DNA from: Paguma larvata
Taxonomy: Eukaryota; Chordata; Mammalia; Carnivora; Viverridae
DNA length: 64,000 bases
Direction of reading: 5' to 3'
Assembly (NCBI GenBank): GCA_030068075.1
Contig: CM057833.1
Coordinates: 43,419,587-43,483,586, forward strand
Under the pieces are notes generated by a model. That model had not been told where the DNA came from, ran no database searches, and was given only the letters and a program-made list of their open reading frames with translations. The position numbers and the translations under genes are program-made. Shown here piece after piece: positions 33,046 through 43,145 of this stretch (positions are counted from its first letter, which is position 1; every line of letters begins with the position of its first letter).

Positions 33046-33384
33046 AAATTCTATCTATTGTAAACAATTTAAGGACCTGGCTTTCCTTTTCTTCTAGGTC
33101 CACAAAAGCAAAAGGTAACAAGAGTGTTCAGGTACAGGGCAGCAAAAGGGTAGGAGTGATCGTTATTGACTTAGGTTTTTCTTTTCATTATAACCTAACT
33201 CCAAGTAAGCTAACGTAGTTGCCCAGGAATCCATCCTACTGCTTGAACAGTCACCAAGCTGCAAGTGTTCTGTCTCTCTCAAGGATTACATATACAACTG
33301 CAGCCTATACCTCCCCGAGATCAAAGCTCTCCTGAAGCTGCTAGGATTCCCCATATTTATAAAACTGCTACTTCATCTGCATGA
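33046..33384. other. Unique non-coding DNA
   Basis: No repeat or gene identified. Confidence 0.45.
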
Positions 33385-34560
33385 CAAATGTCCTTTCCCT
33401 ATGGATGACTTGTCTTGCCACTTCCAGTATGTTGGTTTTGTTCAGATATTTTCATTTTTTATTCATTTAACTAATCTTAGATTCGCTTTTTGTGGTTTGA
33501 TGCAGAAACACTTTCCCTACCCTGACGTCATTTGTTATTTTTGTGTTGCTTTCTAATAGTTTTAGATTTGCTTTCACCTTTATGGCTTTAACTCTTCACC
33601 AATCTTGTTTTTCCATGAATCACAGCCAGCCAATTAACCCAGCATCATTTGGCAATTAGTCCTTCCTTTTCAACCAACTTTAAATGCCCTTTCTCATATT
33701 CATGGTTTTCATATATGTGTAGATCCATTTCTCAACACGCTAATTTTTTATGGTTTGTCTATCCCTGTGTTAATACCATACCATTTTAGGTATCATACCT
33801 GATTAAGTAGATCTTCCCCACCTCTGCTGGCTGAGTTTTTTTTTTAATTTTATTTATTTTGAGGATGACAGGAAAAGGGAGAAGGGCAGAGGGCTACTAA
33901 GTGTTGGGGGGTGGCAAGTGATAGAAAGGGGGGGTGAAGGCCAACACGGGGGAGGGGGGCAGGTGTAAGCAGGCTCCACAGTGTGGAGCCTGATGCAGGG
34001 TTCACACTCACAAACCTGAGCAGAAATCAAGGGTCAGATGCTTAACTGACCGAGCCACCAGCATGCCCCTGGATAAGTTATTCTGAACCGTTCACTTTTT
34101 CTTATAAAATGTTGGCATCAACATCTTGACCTGCATAAGAAATCCATTGTGGAACTTTAGAATTTAGAATCCTATAGGGCTTTCAGTTAATTTAGGGAAA
34201 ATGTCGTTAATAGTACTATCTTCCCAAATTTGGTTATATTTTTTTGTTCTTCAGTCGAGTGTTTTAATTTCCTCTGTAAAGATGTTAACAGATGCCAACA
34301 TGTTTTAGATGATTTATGCCTAAGCGCCCTCTATTTTGGTTGTTATTGTAAAAGGTATTTATAGTTTTTAAATTGCTATAGATTTACAGGTTTATAACAA
34401 CTGAATTTTGCTTGATACAGCAACTTGAAACTTATCAATGCTTAGTTTTTCTGACTACATTTCAGTATTTCAAGTAGACAGTTTTATTTCTACACATGAT
34501 AGATTTTTTTAGTCTCCCCAATCTTGATGTTTTGTATGTTTTGATTGACTTACGATTGTG
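33385..34560 (-). repeat. Old LINE-1 ORF2 fragment, antisense, split by a SINE
   Basis: Left part 33385-33834: 'TATGTGTAGATCCATTTCTC', 'GTCTATCCCTGTGTTAATAC', 'CATACCATTTTAGG' match the antisense ORF2 3' third (..tggatccatttctg..gtctatgtgtct..taccagtaccat). Right part 34071-34560 continues in the correct order, ending 'CCAATCTTGATGTTTTGTAT', 'GTGACTAAGACCTTTTG'. About 940 bp of ORF2 is recognisable, frame-broken and diverged. The SINE lies inside it. Confidence 0.7.
33835..34070 (-). mobile_element. CAN-SINE with internal GA/G-rich expansion, antisense
   Basis: T-rich start with 'TTTTATTTATTTTGAGGATG', end 'GATGCTTAACTGACCGAGCC' and 'CATGCCCC'. The middle (33900-33965) carries an unusual G-rich expansion with G7 and G6 runs. 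It is inserted in the antisense L1; flanks 'GGCTGAGTTTTT' and 'GGATAAGTTATT' may be a decayed TSD. Confidence 0.85.
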
Positions 34561-34699
34561 ACTAAGACCTTTTGTACCATCTGTGTGTTGCATATGGCAT
34601 AATTTGTCAGAATTTTATTCTTCGTGTTTTCTGTTTTCTTCATTGTGTTTATAATCTCATATTTCATTCTTTGATTGGCTTGATTCACTTCCACATTGA

Positions 34700-34928
34700 C
34701 CTTTCTTTCCCTAGTATCTTAGATTGTGCTAGGTCATTCTGCAGTAACTTCCAACTCTTGATGGCTTACATCAGTTGTATGGTGTATACTAAATGCCCTT
34801 AAAAAGAAAATGGGTAAAATTCTGCTCCACACAGCCCCTCAGAAATCCAGACTGATTGAAGCATCAACATCTTTTTTCTGCATCAACTGAAACAGCAACA
34901 GTCAACCATGGCAGGGGAAGAGAGCATG
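34700..34928 (+). repeat. Old interspersed repeat, left half
   Basis: 'GGTCATTCTGCAGTAACTTC', 'CAACTCTTGATGGCTTACAT', 'TCTGCTCCACACAGCCCCTC', 'GGCAGGGGAAGAGAGCATG' resemble a common mammalian medium-reiterated repeat (ctgcagtaacaaac..ctcagtggcttaaaac..gagagcatgg). The family name is uncertain. It resumes at 35295. Confidence 0.5.
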
Positions 34929-35294
34929 TGTTAATGGACTGAATGTTTGGGTCTCTCCCTCAAATTCATGTTAAAGCCCAACCCCCAAAGTGATGATATG
35001 TGGGGAACAGGGCCTTTGGGAGTACTAAGAGTTAGATGAGGTCATGAAGGGGAGTCTGCATCATGGACGAAGAAACACTAGAGAGGTAGCTATCTTTTTT
35101 GCCACATAAAGGACACTGCAAGAAGGCAGCATTTATCAAGTTAGGAAGCAGGTTCTTGCCAAGGAACTACATCTACCTGCCTGCAGGACTCGAGCTTGCA
35201 CTTTCCAGCCTCCACAACTGAGAAAACATTTCTGTTTATGCCATCTAGTCTATGGTAATTTTTGTTATGGCAGCCTGAGGTGACTAATATGACA
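34929..35294 (+). repeat. MaLR solo LTR (MLT1A/MST type), sense, nested
   Basis: Opens TGTTAATGGACTGAATGTTT. Includes 'CAGGGCCTTTGGGAGTACTA', 'TGAGGTCATGAAGGGGAG', 'CACTGCAAGAAGGCAGC', 'GGAAGCAGGTTCTTGCC' and 'TTATGGCAGCCTGAGGTGAC', and closes near GACA. Same LTR family as 16439-16723 but opposite strand. It interrupts the older repeat on both sides. Confidence 0.82.
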
Positions 35295-35450
35295 TGAAAG
35301 TCATGCACTAGCTTTTAAGTGCTTGGCCCCCGAAGTGACACATGCATTACTTCTCATCATAGACTATTGGCCAGAACAAGTCACATTTTTCCTCCCACCT
35401 ATAAGGAGGCTAGGAAATATTCTTCCTGGTTATGAGGAAGGAACAATCAG
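35295..35450 (+). repeat. Old interspersed repeat, right half
   Basis: 'GTCATGCACTAGCTTTTAAG', 'CCCGAAGTGACACATGCATT', 'TATTGGCCAGAACAAGTCAC', 'GGAGGCTAGGAAATATTC' continue the element left at 34928 (gaagcatgcgctggctctt..cggaagtgacac..cattggccaaagcaagtcac). Confidence 0.55.
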
Positions 35451-35698
35451 ATACTGATAACATTAAATTTTGTTAGGTTTTTTTTTGTTTTTTTTACTTT
35501 TGTGGTTTGGTCTTTATATGTGTTGAACATTTACTCTTTCCAATTCTCAAATTATTTAATCATCTCTAATTTAGAGGATGGGGTCTTGTTAAGTCTTTTG
35601 TTAACTCTTCTATCATTAATTTTTGTTTTTACATTTTCTATTGTAAGCTGATCTTTTGCTGTCGTCCCTCCTTGAAGGGGTACCTGTTAGTGCTTAGA
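35451..35698. other. T-rich unique DNA
   Basis: No gene. T-rich runs at 35478-35498. Confidence 0.45.
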
Positions 35699-35776
35699 GT
35701 ATATTCCCGGAATATATGTTTGTTCATTTCCTTCTCAGTATATTCCCAGAATATTTGTTTTGTTTCATTTCCTTCT
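35699..35776. repeat. Local tandem duplication, two ~39-bp units
   Basis: Unit A 35699-35737 and unit B 35738-35776 both run 'GTATATTCCCRGAATAT..' through '..CATTTCCTTCT' with a few substitutions and compensating small indels. Confidence 0.8.
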
Positions 35777-37489
35777 GCCCTACACTCCAAGTATATTACT
35801 GGCCAAGGATCATTTTATTTGATTGGTGTAAGAATTCCTAAACTCTATGACTAAAATTCAGACTCCAAATACAAGAGATAGGCCTAGTGTTCCAAAATTT
35901 TCAGGGCAAGTATTTCCTACTCAGAGTCCAGGTAGGGGAAGGAAAATTCCTTGACCTATTCCTGTCCTGGTAGCCATACTACTTTTATGGCATTTTTAAA
36001 CCATGTTGCATCTTTTTGAGCCTCAGTTTTATGCAACTCTTTCACCTCCCCCCCCCATAGCAGTTAAACCCAAGCTCTTGGTATTGAATGCCATACGCTG
36101 CATAATCAGTGCTGATTTTTCTAATTTCCTTTATTTCCTAACATCTGAGTTTTCCCTTTTCTTATGAAGAGAAACTAGGTATTTTTAATCTAGTTTGAAA
36201 GAATTTTAGTGTGTATGTTCTTGTAGTTCTTAATGTTGCTTCTATAAAAGGAATGAACTGAGCATTTAAACTTTTATGAATTATCAAGCATCTCTTTATC
36301 AGGTGCTGTAGAAGGTTCTGGAAATCTGTATATACATGGAATTATCTTTCCTCTTGAATTGCTCCTGGTCTTGTGTGAGAAAAAAAAAAGATCAATACAG
36401 GAAAAATGCTGTAATAAAGGAGATAAAAAGAAAGAAACCATTCTCAAAAAGGTAGCTAGAAACCCAGATCCCAGGTCTTAGGATATAATTGAGGTTTGTT
36501 CCCCCACTCGTGATCTTCTCCTTGTGTTTTTATATAAATCATTTCTGTCGTTTTCTTTTCTGAGAAATTGAGTTTCTGAAGAAAAGGAACTAGCACATGT
36601 TTTAGGCCTCAAAGTAAGTGTTAAGTTCTTAGGATCACCATCAAGCTGGTAGCAGTTTCCTTGAATTAGAGAAAGGAGTTAAATATGCAAGCATTGAAAA
36701 TGTAGGCTGCTTCTAATACCAGTCCTATGGCTGAAATTGCCCAGGCTGATTAACAAGCACAGAGATTTTATGTTTTATTTTAACCTTTAAGAATTGAAGC
36801 AACTTTGAGAGTTCATACAAGTTTGCCATAAAAATTAATACTAAACACATCAATTGCATTTACATTTTCTAGTTAATCTTAATCACTACCCAATTTTATT
36901 GAGTTATTCAGTCCAAAAGTTAATTTAAAACTTCTAACCACCCATCATGGGCATTTTCATTAAAATATAATCAGAACATTCACTTGATAAGTGCATTCTG
37001 TTCTATTTTGTATTTCCATAATATCTGCATAAGCCAACAAAGAATTTGTAGTTTTGATCTTAAGGAATAATTTTTGCAAAATAGAGATGAGCTGTGTATT
37101 AGTCTCATTACTAAATTACTTATCAAGTTGTGTGTATGTGTGTGTGTTTTAAGATTTCAAAGAAGCATTTCCTTTAAATCCATTCTGAAAACTTTTCACA
37201 GCCATGTATCTGCTCTCTCGGATACTGAACAAAGATTCTTATACTCAATGTTCAGTCAAGTTTGGTATTGGAAACTCATAGGCAACTTCTCTTTAGTCTT
37301 TAGCAGAAAGCATCTTTGACTGGATTAATTTGTCCAAAAGAAGCAATACAATTTTTTAGATCTGAATATTATGCCGCCTTCATCCTCAGTGTACAAAGTC
37401 AAAGTAATCATGAAATAATATAGTACTGGCATAGGTGATCTTATTTCACCCTCAGAAATGGGAGATAGTAACACCTATCTTGCATTCGA
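35777..37489. other. AT-rich unique non-coding DNA
   Basis: No bounded repeat or gene. 36700-37060 is notably AT-rich with several TTAAT/ATTAA cores, a candidate conserved block. A short (GT)n-like run lies at 37132-37147. Confidence 0.4.
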
Positions 37490-38533
37490 AGGAAAGGAAA
37501 CAGAAGAGGACTTTCAACAATGGTGGCTGAAGACATTGGGATTTCCTGTCTACAACAACCAATAATAGAACTGGACCAAATTGTTAAGAGTAATCATTTC
37601 ACGTCACAAGGAGTTGACTACAGGCAACCAAAAAATGGAGAAGCATTTATTCTTGAAAAGCTATAGGACTTTGGGTAAGAATGACCGGACTGTGGTCCTT
37701 TTTCCTATGTCTGCTCCTTGCTCCCTCCCTCCCTCTCACCAGATTAGTAGGAAGAACAGTAGCTTTGTCAACCTGAGATTGACTGCAAAAACCAGCAGTT
37801 TTACTGCCAGAAGCAATTAATTCAAGTAGGGACAGGAAGCAAAACCTTTTGGCTTTGCCAGCTAAAATGGCAGACTTAATTGGAAATGGATGGGGAAAAC
37901 CCACAGCTGTGCAAGACCAAGGTTGCCATTCCGATTTGGAATGAGTGACAGACCATTCACAAACTATGGTGAGACTGTGAAAAGGAGACAGTCCTGTAAA
38001 GGCTGAGATAAGCTTTTCCACACTTTCCTTCTGTCTAGAAAACTACATATGCATAGGAGACACCAAAGAACCTGGTAAAAATTTAAAGCTAAGGTACACT
38101 TGAGAATTGCCAGAACATTTAAAGGCATTCCCCAACCCACATAGAATTGACAGTGGGTGAAAGAATCCAGATGTTAGATTTCCTCGATAAAACTCCAAAC
38201 CAGCCATTATAAATATGTAAGCTGTATTTAATAAATTAAAGGAAAATATTCTAACAATAAATCAACAAACAGGGAACCTATGAAATGGAAAATATATTGT
38301 AGAAAGAATCAATGGAAATTCTTAACTAGCAAAGTAATTAAAATGAAACAACTCACCAGATGTGCTCAATAATCAATGAATTTGAAGATGGATATAAGTT
38401 GTTCTAGTAGAATAACAGGAAAATAGTTGAGAAAAGTCAGCACATTGTCAGATATTTGTACAAAAACGTTAGGTGTTCCAATATATGTACAATGGAGAGT
38501 TAGGTTAAAGACAGATTGAAGACAATATTTGGA
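37490..38533 (+). repeat. Old LINE-1/HAL1-like 5' region and ORF1 remnant, sense
   Basis: 'AACTCCAAACCAGCCATTAT', 'AAATATG', later 'GTGCTCAATAATCAATGAAT' and 'TTTGAAGATGG' fit the mammalian L1M/HAL1 ORF1 coiled-coil region. Frame-broken, no intact protein. Start is approximate; the assignment before 38045 is weak. It continues after the SINE at 38534. Confidence 0.55.
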
Positions 38534-38715
38534 GGGGCACCTGGGTGTTTCAGTCAAGCATCTGACTTCACCTCAGGTCATGATCTCAGTTTGTGAGTTC
38601 AAGCCCTGCATCAGACTGTGTGCTGACAGTTCAGAGCCTAGAGCTTGCTTCAGATTGTATGTCTCCCTCTCTCAGCCCCTCCCCTGCTCACGTGCTCTCA
38701 AAAATAAAACATTAA
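38534..38715 (+). mobile_element. Felid-type CAN-SINE, sense
   Basis: 'GGGGCACCTGGGTG', 'TCAGGTCATGATCTCAG', 'GAGTTCAAGCCCTGCATCAG', 'GTGTGCTGACAGTTCAGAGC', CT-rich tail, short A tail. Imperfect flanks 'AGATTGAAGACAATA' and 'AGATTGAGATATAA' may be the TSD. It lies within the old L1. Confidence 0.92.
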
Positions 38716-39790
38716 CAAGATTGAGATATAATGGCCCATGCTTCTCAAATTTGATGAAACCCACTAACTTATAGATCCAAGGTCAGTGAACCCCAAAAGG
38801 AAACACATGAAGATAATCACACCTAGACAAATAGTCAAATTTCTAAAAAACAAAACAAAAAACCAAAGCAGAGAAATAGTGGAAGAAAAACATTACAGGC
38901 AAAAAATATCAAGTCCAGCTAGCAGTGGAATAACCTATTCTAAGTGTTCAAAGAAAAAGAAAACTATCATTCAAGAATTCTATACCCATCAAAATTAAAG
39001 TGAAATACATTTTCCAAATAAACAAAAACTGAGGAAGTTTTCCAGCATACTTTTGCTACAAAAAATACTAAACAAAGTCCTTCAGGTTGAAAGGAGATGA
39101 CACCATTTGTTAACTTGGACCCACAGTAAGGAATGGAGAGCACCAAAATATACACAACCTTGTTTTTCTTTCTTTCCTTAGATATTATAATTATTGGATT
39201 TATAGCCTATATAGTTATAATAGGGATGGTATTACTAGCAACAAAAAAGTGGAAAGGAAATAGAGCTACACTGGTACAAAGCAACTATCTTTTGCAGGAA
39301 TAAAGTTTGCATTAACTACAGTTAGATTGTGATAAATTAGATAAATATTGACATTTCTAAAAGCAACCCCGTAAAATACCTTGAAATTATATTTAAACTA
39401 TTGGAATTCATATGGTACACTTAATATTTGTATCACCAAAAGTAACAAATGGAAAATCTAGCAAACTGGCAAATTCTTATCAATAAGTGCATTAAATTTA
39501 AGTAGATTGAATACTTTCATCAAAGGCCTACATCATCTGACTAGATGTAAAAAGCAAGACACATCTTTAAATCTTGGATCTAAAGACAAGTTGACTTTAA
39601 AAAAATGCCAACCATATACACAGTAACCATAAGATAGTCTTTTGTCTAAGATTAATAAAAACTCCAACTAAGCAAAATATTAGGGACAAAGGTTAATTTC
39701 ATAATGGTAAGAGCATCAGTAGGTCAGGAAAAATAGGTTATCAATCTTTGTACCTAAAAACAAAACCAAAAAATATATTTTAAAATTAGC
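38716..39790 (+). repeat. Old LINE-1/HAL1-like body: ORF1 end, spacer, ORF2 start
   Basis: 'CAAGAATTCTATACCCATCA', 'AATAAACAAAAACTGAGGAA', 'GTCCTTCAGGTTGAAAGGAG', 'ATGACACCATTTGTTAACTT' give the ORF1 end and the inter-ORF spacer. 'TGCATTAAATTTAAGTAGAT' + 'TGAATAC' near 39488 recalls the start of the ORF2 endonuclease. Many stops; inert. Confidence 0.75.
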
Positions 39791-39798
39791 TGAATTGG

Positions 39799-39947
39799 GG
39801 AGATTTGGTGGTTAAGTTAGGCATCCCATTCTTGATTTCAGCTCAGGTCATGATCTCAGTTTTGAGATCAAGCCCCATGTTGGATTCCACACTAACAGAG
39901 CCAAGCCTGCTTGGAATTCTCTCTACCTCTCTAATAACCATTTTTAA
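39799..39947 (+). mobile_element. Diverged CAN-SINE, sense
   Basis: 'TCAGCTCAGGTCATGATCTC', 'GAGATCAAGCCCCATGTTGG', 'GAGCCAAGCCTGCTTGGAAT', 'CTCTCTACCTCTCTAATAA'. More diverged than its neighbour and missing the 'GCTGACAGCTCAGAGCC' stretch, so probably an older subfamily. Confidence 0.85.
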
Positions 39948-39949
39948 AT

Positions 39950-40138
39950 GAGGTACCTGGGTGGTTCAGTCGGTTAGGCATCTGACTTTAGCTCAGGTCA
40001 TGATTCTCAGTTTGTGGGTTCAAGTCCCACATCTGGCTCTGCACAGACAGCTTAGAGCCTACTTTACATTCTGTGTCTCACTCACGCTCTGACCCTCCCC
40101 TGCCTGTTCTCTGAAAAAATGAACAATTTTTTAAAAAG
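39950..40138 (+). mobile_element. Felid-type CAN-SINE, sense, next to the previous one
   Basis: 'GGTACCTGGGTGGTTCAGTC', 'TTTAGCTCAGGTCATGATTC', 'GGGTTCAAGTCCCACATC', 'GACAGCTTAGAGCC'. It starts two bases after the older SINE ends, probably an insertion into that copy's A-rich tail. Confidence 0.92.
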
Positions 40139-40172
40139 TTGAATCAAAGAATAGGCAATTAATTACAGTTGG

Positions 40173-40680
40173 AGATTATGTTAGGGTCCTCCAGAGAAAC
40201 AGAGGAGGATACGTGTGTGTATATACGTATGATTTTCTATATATTCTTGGAAGTTTATTGTAAGTAGTTACACATTTATTATAACAAATTTATAATTATA
40301 ATAAAGACATTTACTATAAGGAATTGGCTTACATGATTATGGAGGCTGAGAAGTCTCAAGATCTACAGCTGACAAGTTGGAGACTAGGAGAGATGGCCGT
40401 GTACTTCCAGTCTAAGGATGAAGGCTGAGAATCAGGATAGCTGATGGTGTAAGTTGCATTCATGTCCCAGTGGAATAGTCAGGGAGGCCAAGTTTTCTCT
40501 CTGGTTTTGTTCTATTTAGGTTTTCAATTGATTACTTTCCTTATTGTGAGTGGGGCTCATGTAATCTACTCATGCTAGCAACTCAAATGTTGATCTTAAC
40601 CAAAAATACTCTTGCAGACACTCCCATGACATCTGGTCACTCCATGGACTAGTCAAGTTCACATATAGAAGTAATCAGTG
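40173..40680 (-). repeat. LTR-like repeat, antisense, family uncertain
   Basis: 'GTCCTCCAGAGAAACAGAGG', 'AAGGAATTGGCTTACATGAT', 'TATGGAGGCTGAGAAGTC', 'GTTCTATTTAGGTTTTCAAT', 'TGATCTTAACCAAAAATACT' and 'AGTCAAGTTCACATATAG' track a common mammalian repeat usually seen as TGTGATGGTTAATTTTATGT..., in reverse. It also holds an AT-rich expansion at 40270-40315. Confidence 0.6.
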
Positions 40681-41109
40681 CAGAGACTTTAATAGATGTC
40701 TCAATTATTGATATAACAGAAAATCAGTAAAGGTAGACTATTTAAACAATAGGATCAACCTACTTGACATTTCATTAGCTGCCACGTATGTTACATCAGA
40801 GGGTCGCGCTGGTCTCAATGTACATAGTGGAGATAAAAAAAGGCTACCAGATAGGTTATCTTGTCAGTAACTTGTAGTACAACCAGACAACAATGGCAGC
40901 ATTAGGAGTGAGCTGGGCATAGGCCAGGGTAAGTGGCTTATTTTAATCATCAGGTTGGATCTTTTGTGCTAGCTCTGAATGGCATCAGCAGCTAGACTGA
41001 CTTGATACTGAATACCTTAATCACTTATGTAAGGTGATATCATTGTACCCAGTTACTTATTCCCCTCCTTGTAAGGGATTTACATAACTACCTTAACGGA
41101 TTATATAGA
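40681..41109. other. Unique non-coding DNA
   Basis: No repeat or gene recognised. Confidence 0.45.
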
Positions 41110-41487
41110 TCTGTTGCCATGGATGTGCAATGCTTCCTTATGGGATGAGTCTAATTCCCTGCCAACAGAGATGTCCTGCTTAGCCCTGTGGCTTGATCTA
41201 GCCAATGGAATGTATGTCATAAGTGACATACTCCTGTCTGTGCAGAAACTTTAAACGCTAATTCTGTGGTTCAAACTTTCAAGAATAGCACGTCACAGAT
41301 AGGATCTTCTTCAGCCTGAATTTCACAGTGAAAAAAAAAAATACATGAAAGCCAAGTTTCAGCTGACCCATAACATGACCCAAAAGGGAGCCATGGCCTA
41401 CCTGAAGCCAGCATGCAATATTAGTGAATAATAAGCTTTGGATCACCACCATATTGTTTGTTATAGGATAAGCTAGTAAAAAGTGAC
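41110..41487 (+). repeat. MLT1-type MaLR LTR, sense, diverged
   Basis: 'GGCTTGATCTAGCCAATGGA', 'TGAATAATAAGCTTTGGATC', 'ACCATATTGTTTGTTATAGG', 'ATAAGCTAGTAAA' follow the MLT1 order (tttggccaatggg..aataaatgcttg..tttgttatgcagc). Contains an A11 run at 41331-41341. Confidence 0.5.
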
Positions 41488-42779
41488 AGACGAACCTTAA
41501 TACTAAGAATTCCGATTAATGCTACTACTCCAGTGTGGTAGACACTTATTGCAATGTCTGCCCTGCCAGTTTTCCCTGCTACTAAAGGGGTTACAGATCC
41601 ATAGGTTACGGCCATGGAAGTCAGGCTGATATTGGATCTCCTTATCACTTTTGGGCACCGCTAGTCAAATGTGCCCAATTCTCTCCTTTGAGAATTTTAC
41701 CCAAGGCCTGGAGCCTAGAAACTGGGAGCCAATTCACTTTCACTGAAGAGCTTCCAGAAACGGTCTATGAAGTCCTGCTTGTCCCTGGAAAAATCCTTGT
41801 TCGTAGCCCATTCAGCTATTTTATGAATTTCTCTTGGATTCCCTATGATGTCCCAGAATTCCTAAAGAAAAAAAAACTACTTTTAAACCTAAGCCAGTGC
41901 TAGTTGGTTTGCAACCAAAAGAACCTTAATACAAACACCTAAAACCACTCTGATATTACTCACATGTATTCTTTCAATGTTGACTCAGCAGAAGCCAGTC
42001 CCTGCCAACTAGGGGCTGCTTCTCTAGTGGCAGGGGATGTTGAAGGAGCCGTGGGCTAGGGAATTACGTCTGGCCAGCAAGAACGAGTCTGGAGTTTTCA
42101 AATTCCGTCCCTGCATCTCAAAGTCCACATGACGTATCCGTTTTTCTCCCTCACCTCCCTACGTAACGTTCAGGTTTCTAGCAGACCTGGTGCGTCCTCT
42201 CCCTAGATCACCGGGACAATAGGTGGACCAGAACATGCACAACACAGAGTGTTCTTGCTGTGTGAATGGGTGGTCCCTGGCACAGTTGTTTTTGGCCAAG
42301 TGGGTGCTGTATATTTTCAACTACAGTTGCACATCATTGCCTACATTCTTGGGCAGTATTCCAACTTAATGCATTAAAATATAATTGCCTTTATCAAGAG
42401 AAAGAACAGACCTGCATTAACACATGGTTTTGCAAAGCTAAGGACAGCTAAGTAATGAGTAAAAGCTTGTCAGAACAAGCTTCAGAACTTCTTTTATTGG
42501 CACTTAGGCATGTTCTTCTCTTCTGGGAAGCTGAGGAAAATGTCCATCCAGCTACCAAGTTTTCTTTAGGATGTCTGCCAGATTTCTGGATCAAAGGCTC
42601 TAAGGTTTAGCAGTTGATAGAACAGAGGAAGGGTTTCTCCTTCTCATGTGGCTCTAGGCAGAGCGACCTAATCAACCCTATGAATTTAGATCCATGTCCC
42701 CCTAAATATCTGGCTGGATAGTTCCAATCTGGAGTTCAGTCCACCAAGTCTAAGGGGAGTTTGGTGCCAACAAAATTCA
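41488..42779. other. Unique non-coding DNA; CpG/CRE-like patch
   Basis: No repeat or gene. 42060-42200 has extra CpGs with 'CATGACGTATCCG' and 'CTACGTAACGTT', CREB/ATF-like strings. The 71-codon frame at 41688-41903 is anonymous. Confidence 0.35.
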
Positions 42780-43145
42780 TTATACCTCTTCCTCCTCAGA
42801 AGCTACAGCTCTTTTCCCACTCCACGGTTAGTCTTGTTAACCATTACTCACCCATACAAGCCAGTTAGAAGTTTCTCGGTCATCCTCAACTTTACCCTTC
42901 CCATGACATGCTGAACCATTATTCACTATCTTCTATTTGAATTTCCAAGTAGTTCAAGTCTGTTATTCCAGTGCCTTAATAGAGATGAATAATGCTGAAT
43001 CATCACAGTGACTTCATAATCAGTTTTCAGATTAGCCAATTACTCTATTACCTCTTCTCCAATTAGTTATTCACATTGCTACCTAAGTGATCCCTCTAAA
43101 GGATAAATTGGATGATGCTACTTGTGATAAACCTTTGAATTCTAT
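42780..43145 (+). repeat. L2 LINE fragment, sense
   Basis: 'CTCGGTCATCCTCAACTTTA', 'CCAAGTAGTTCAAGTCTGTT', 'GATTAGCCAATTACTCTATT', 'AGTGATCCCTCTAAAGGATA' match the L2 internal sense order (gtcatccttgactcc..accaagtcctgtc..agagtgatctttt). Confidence 0.55.

Noticed and set aside
41999..42040. CTCF-like 'CCAACTAGGGGCTGC'
   Set aside because: One base short of the core motif spacing and no second support; motif strength could not be scored.
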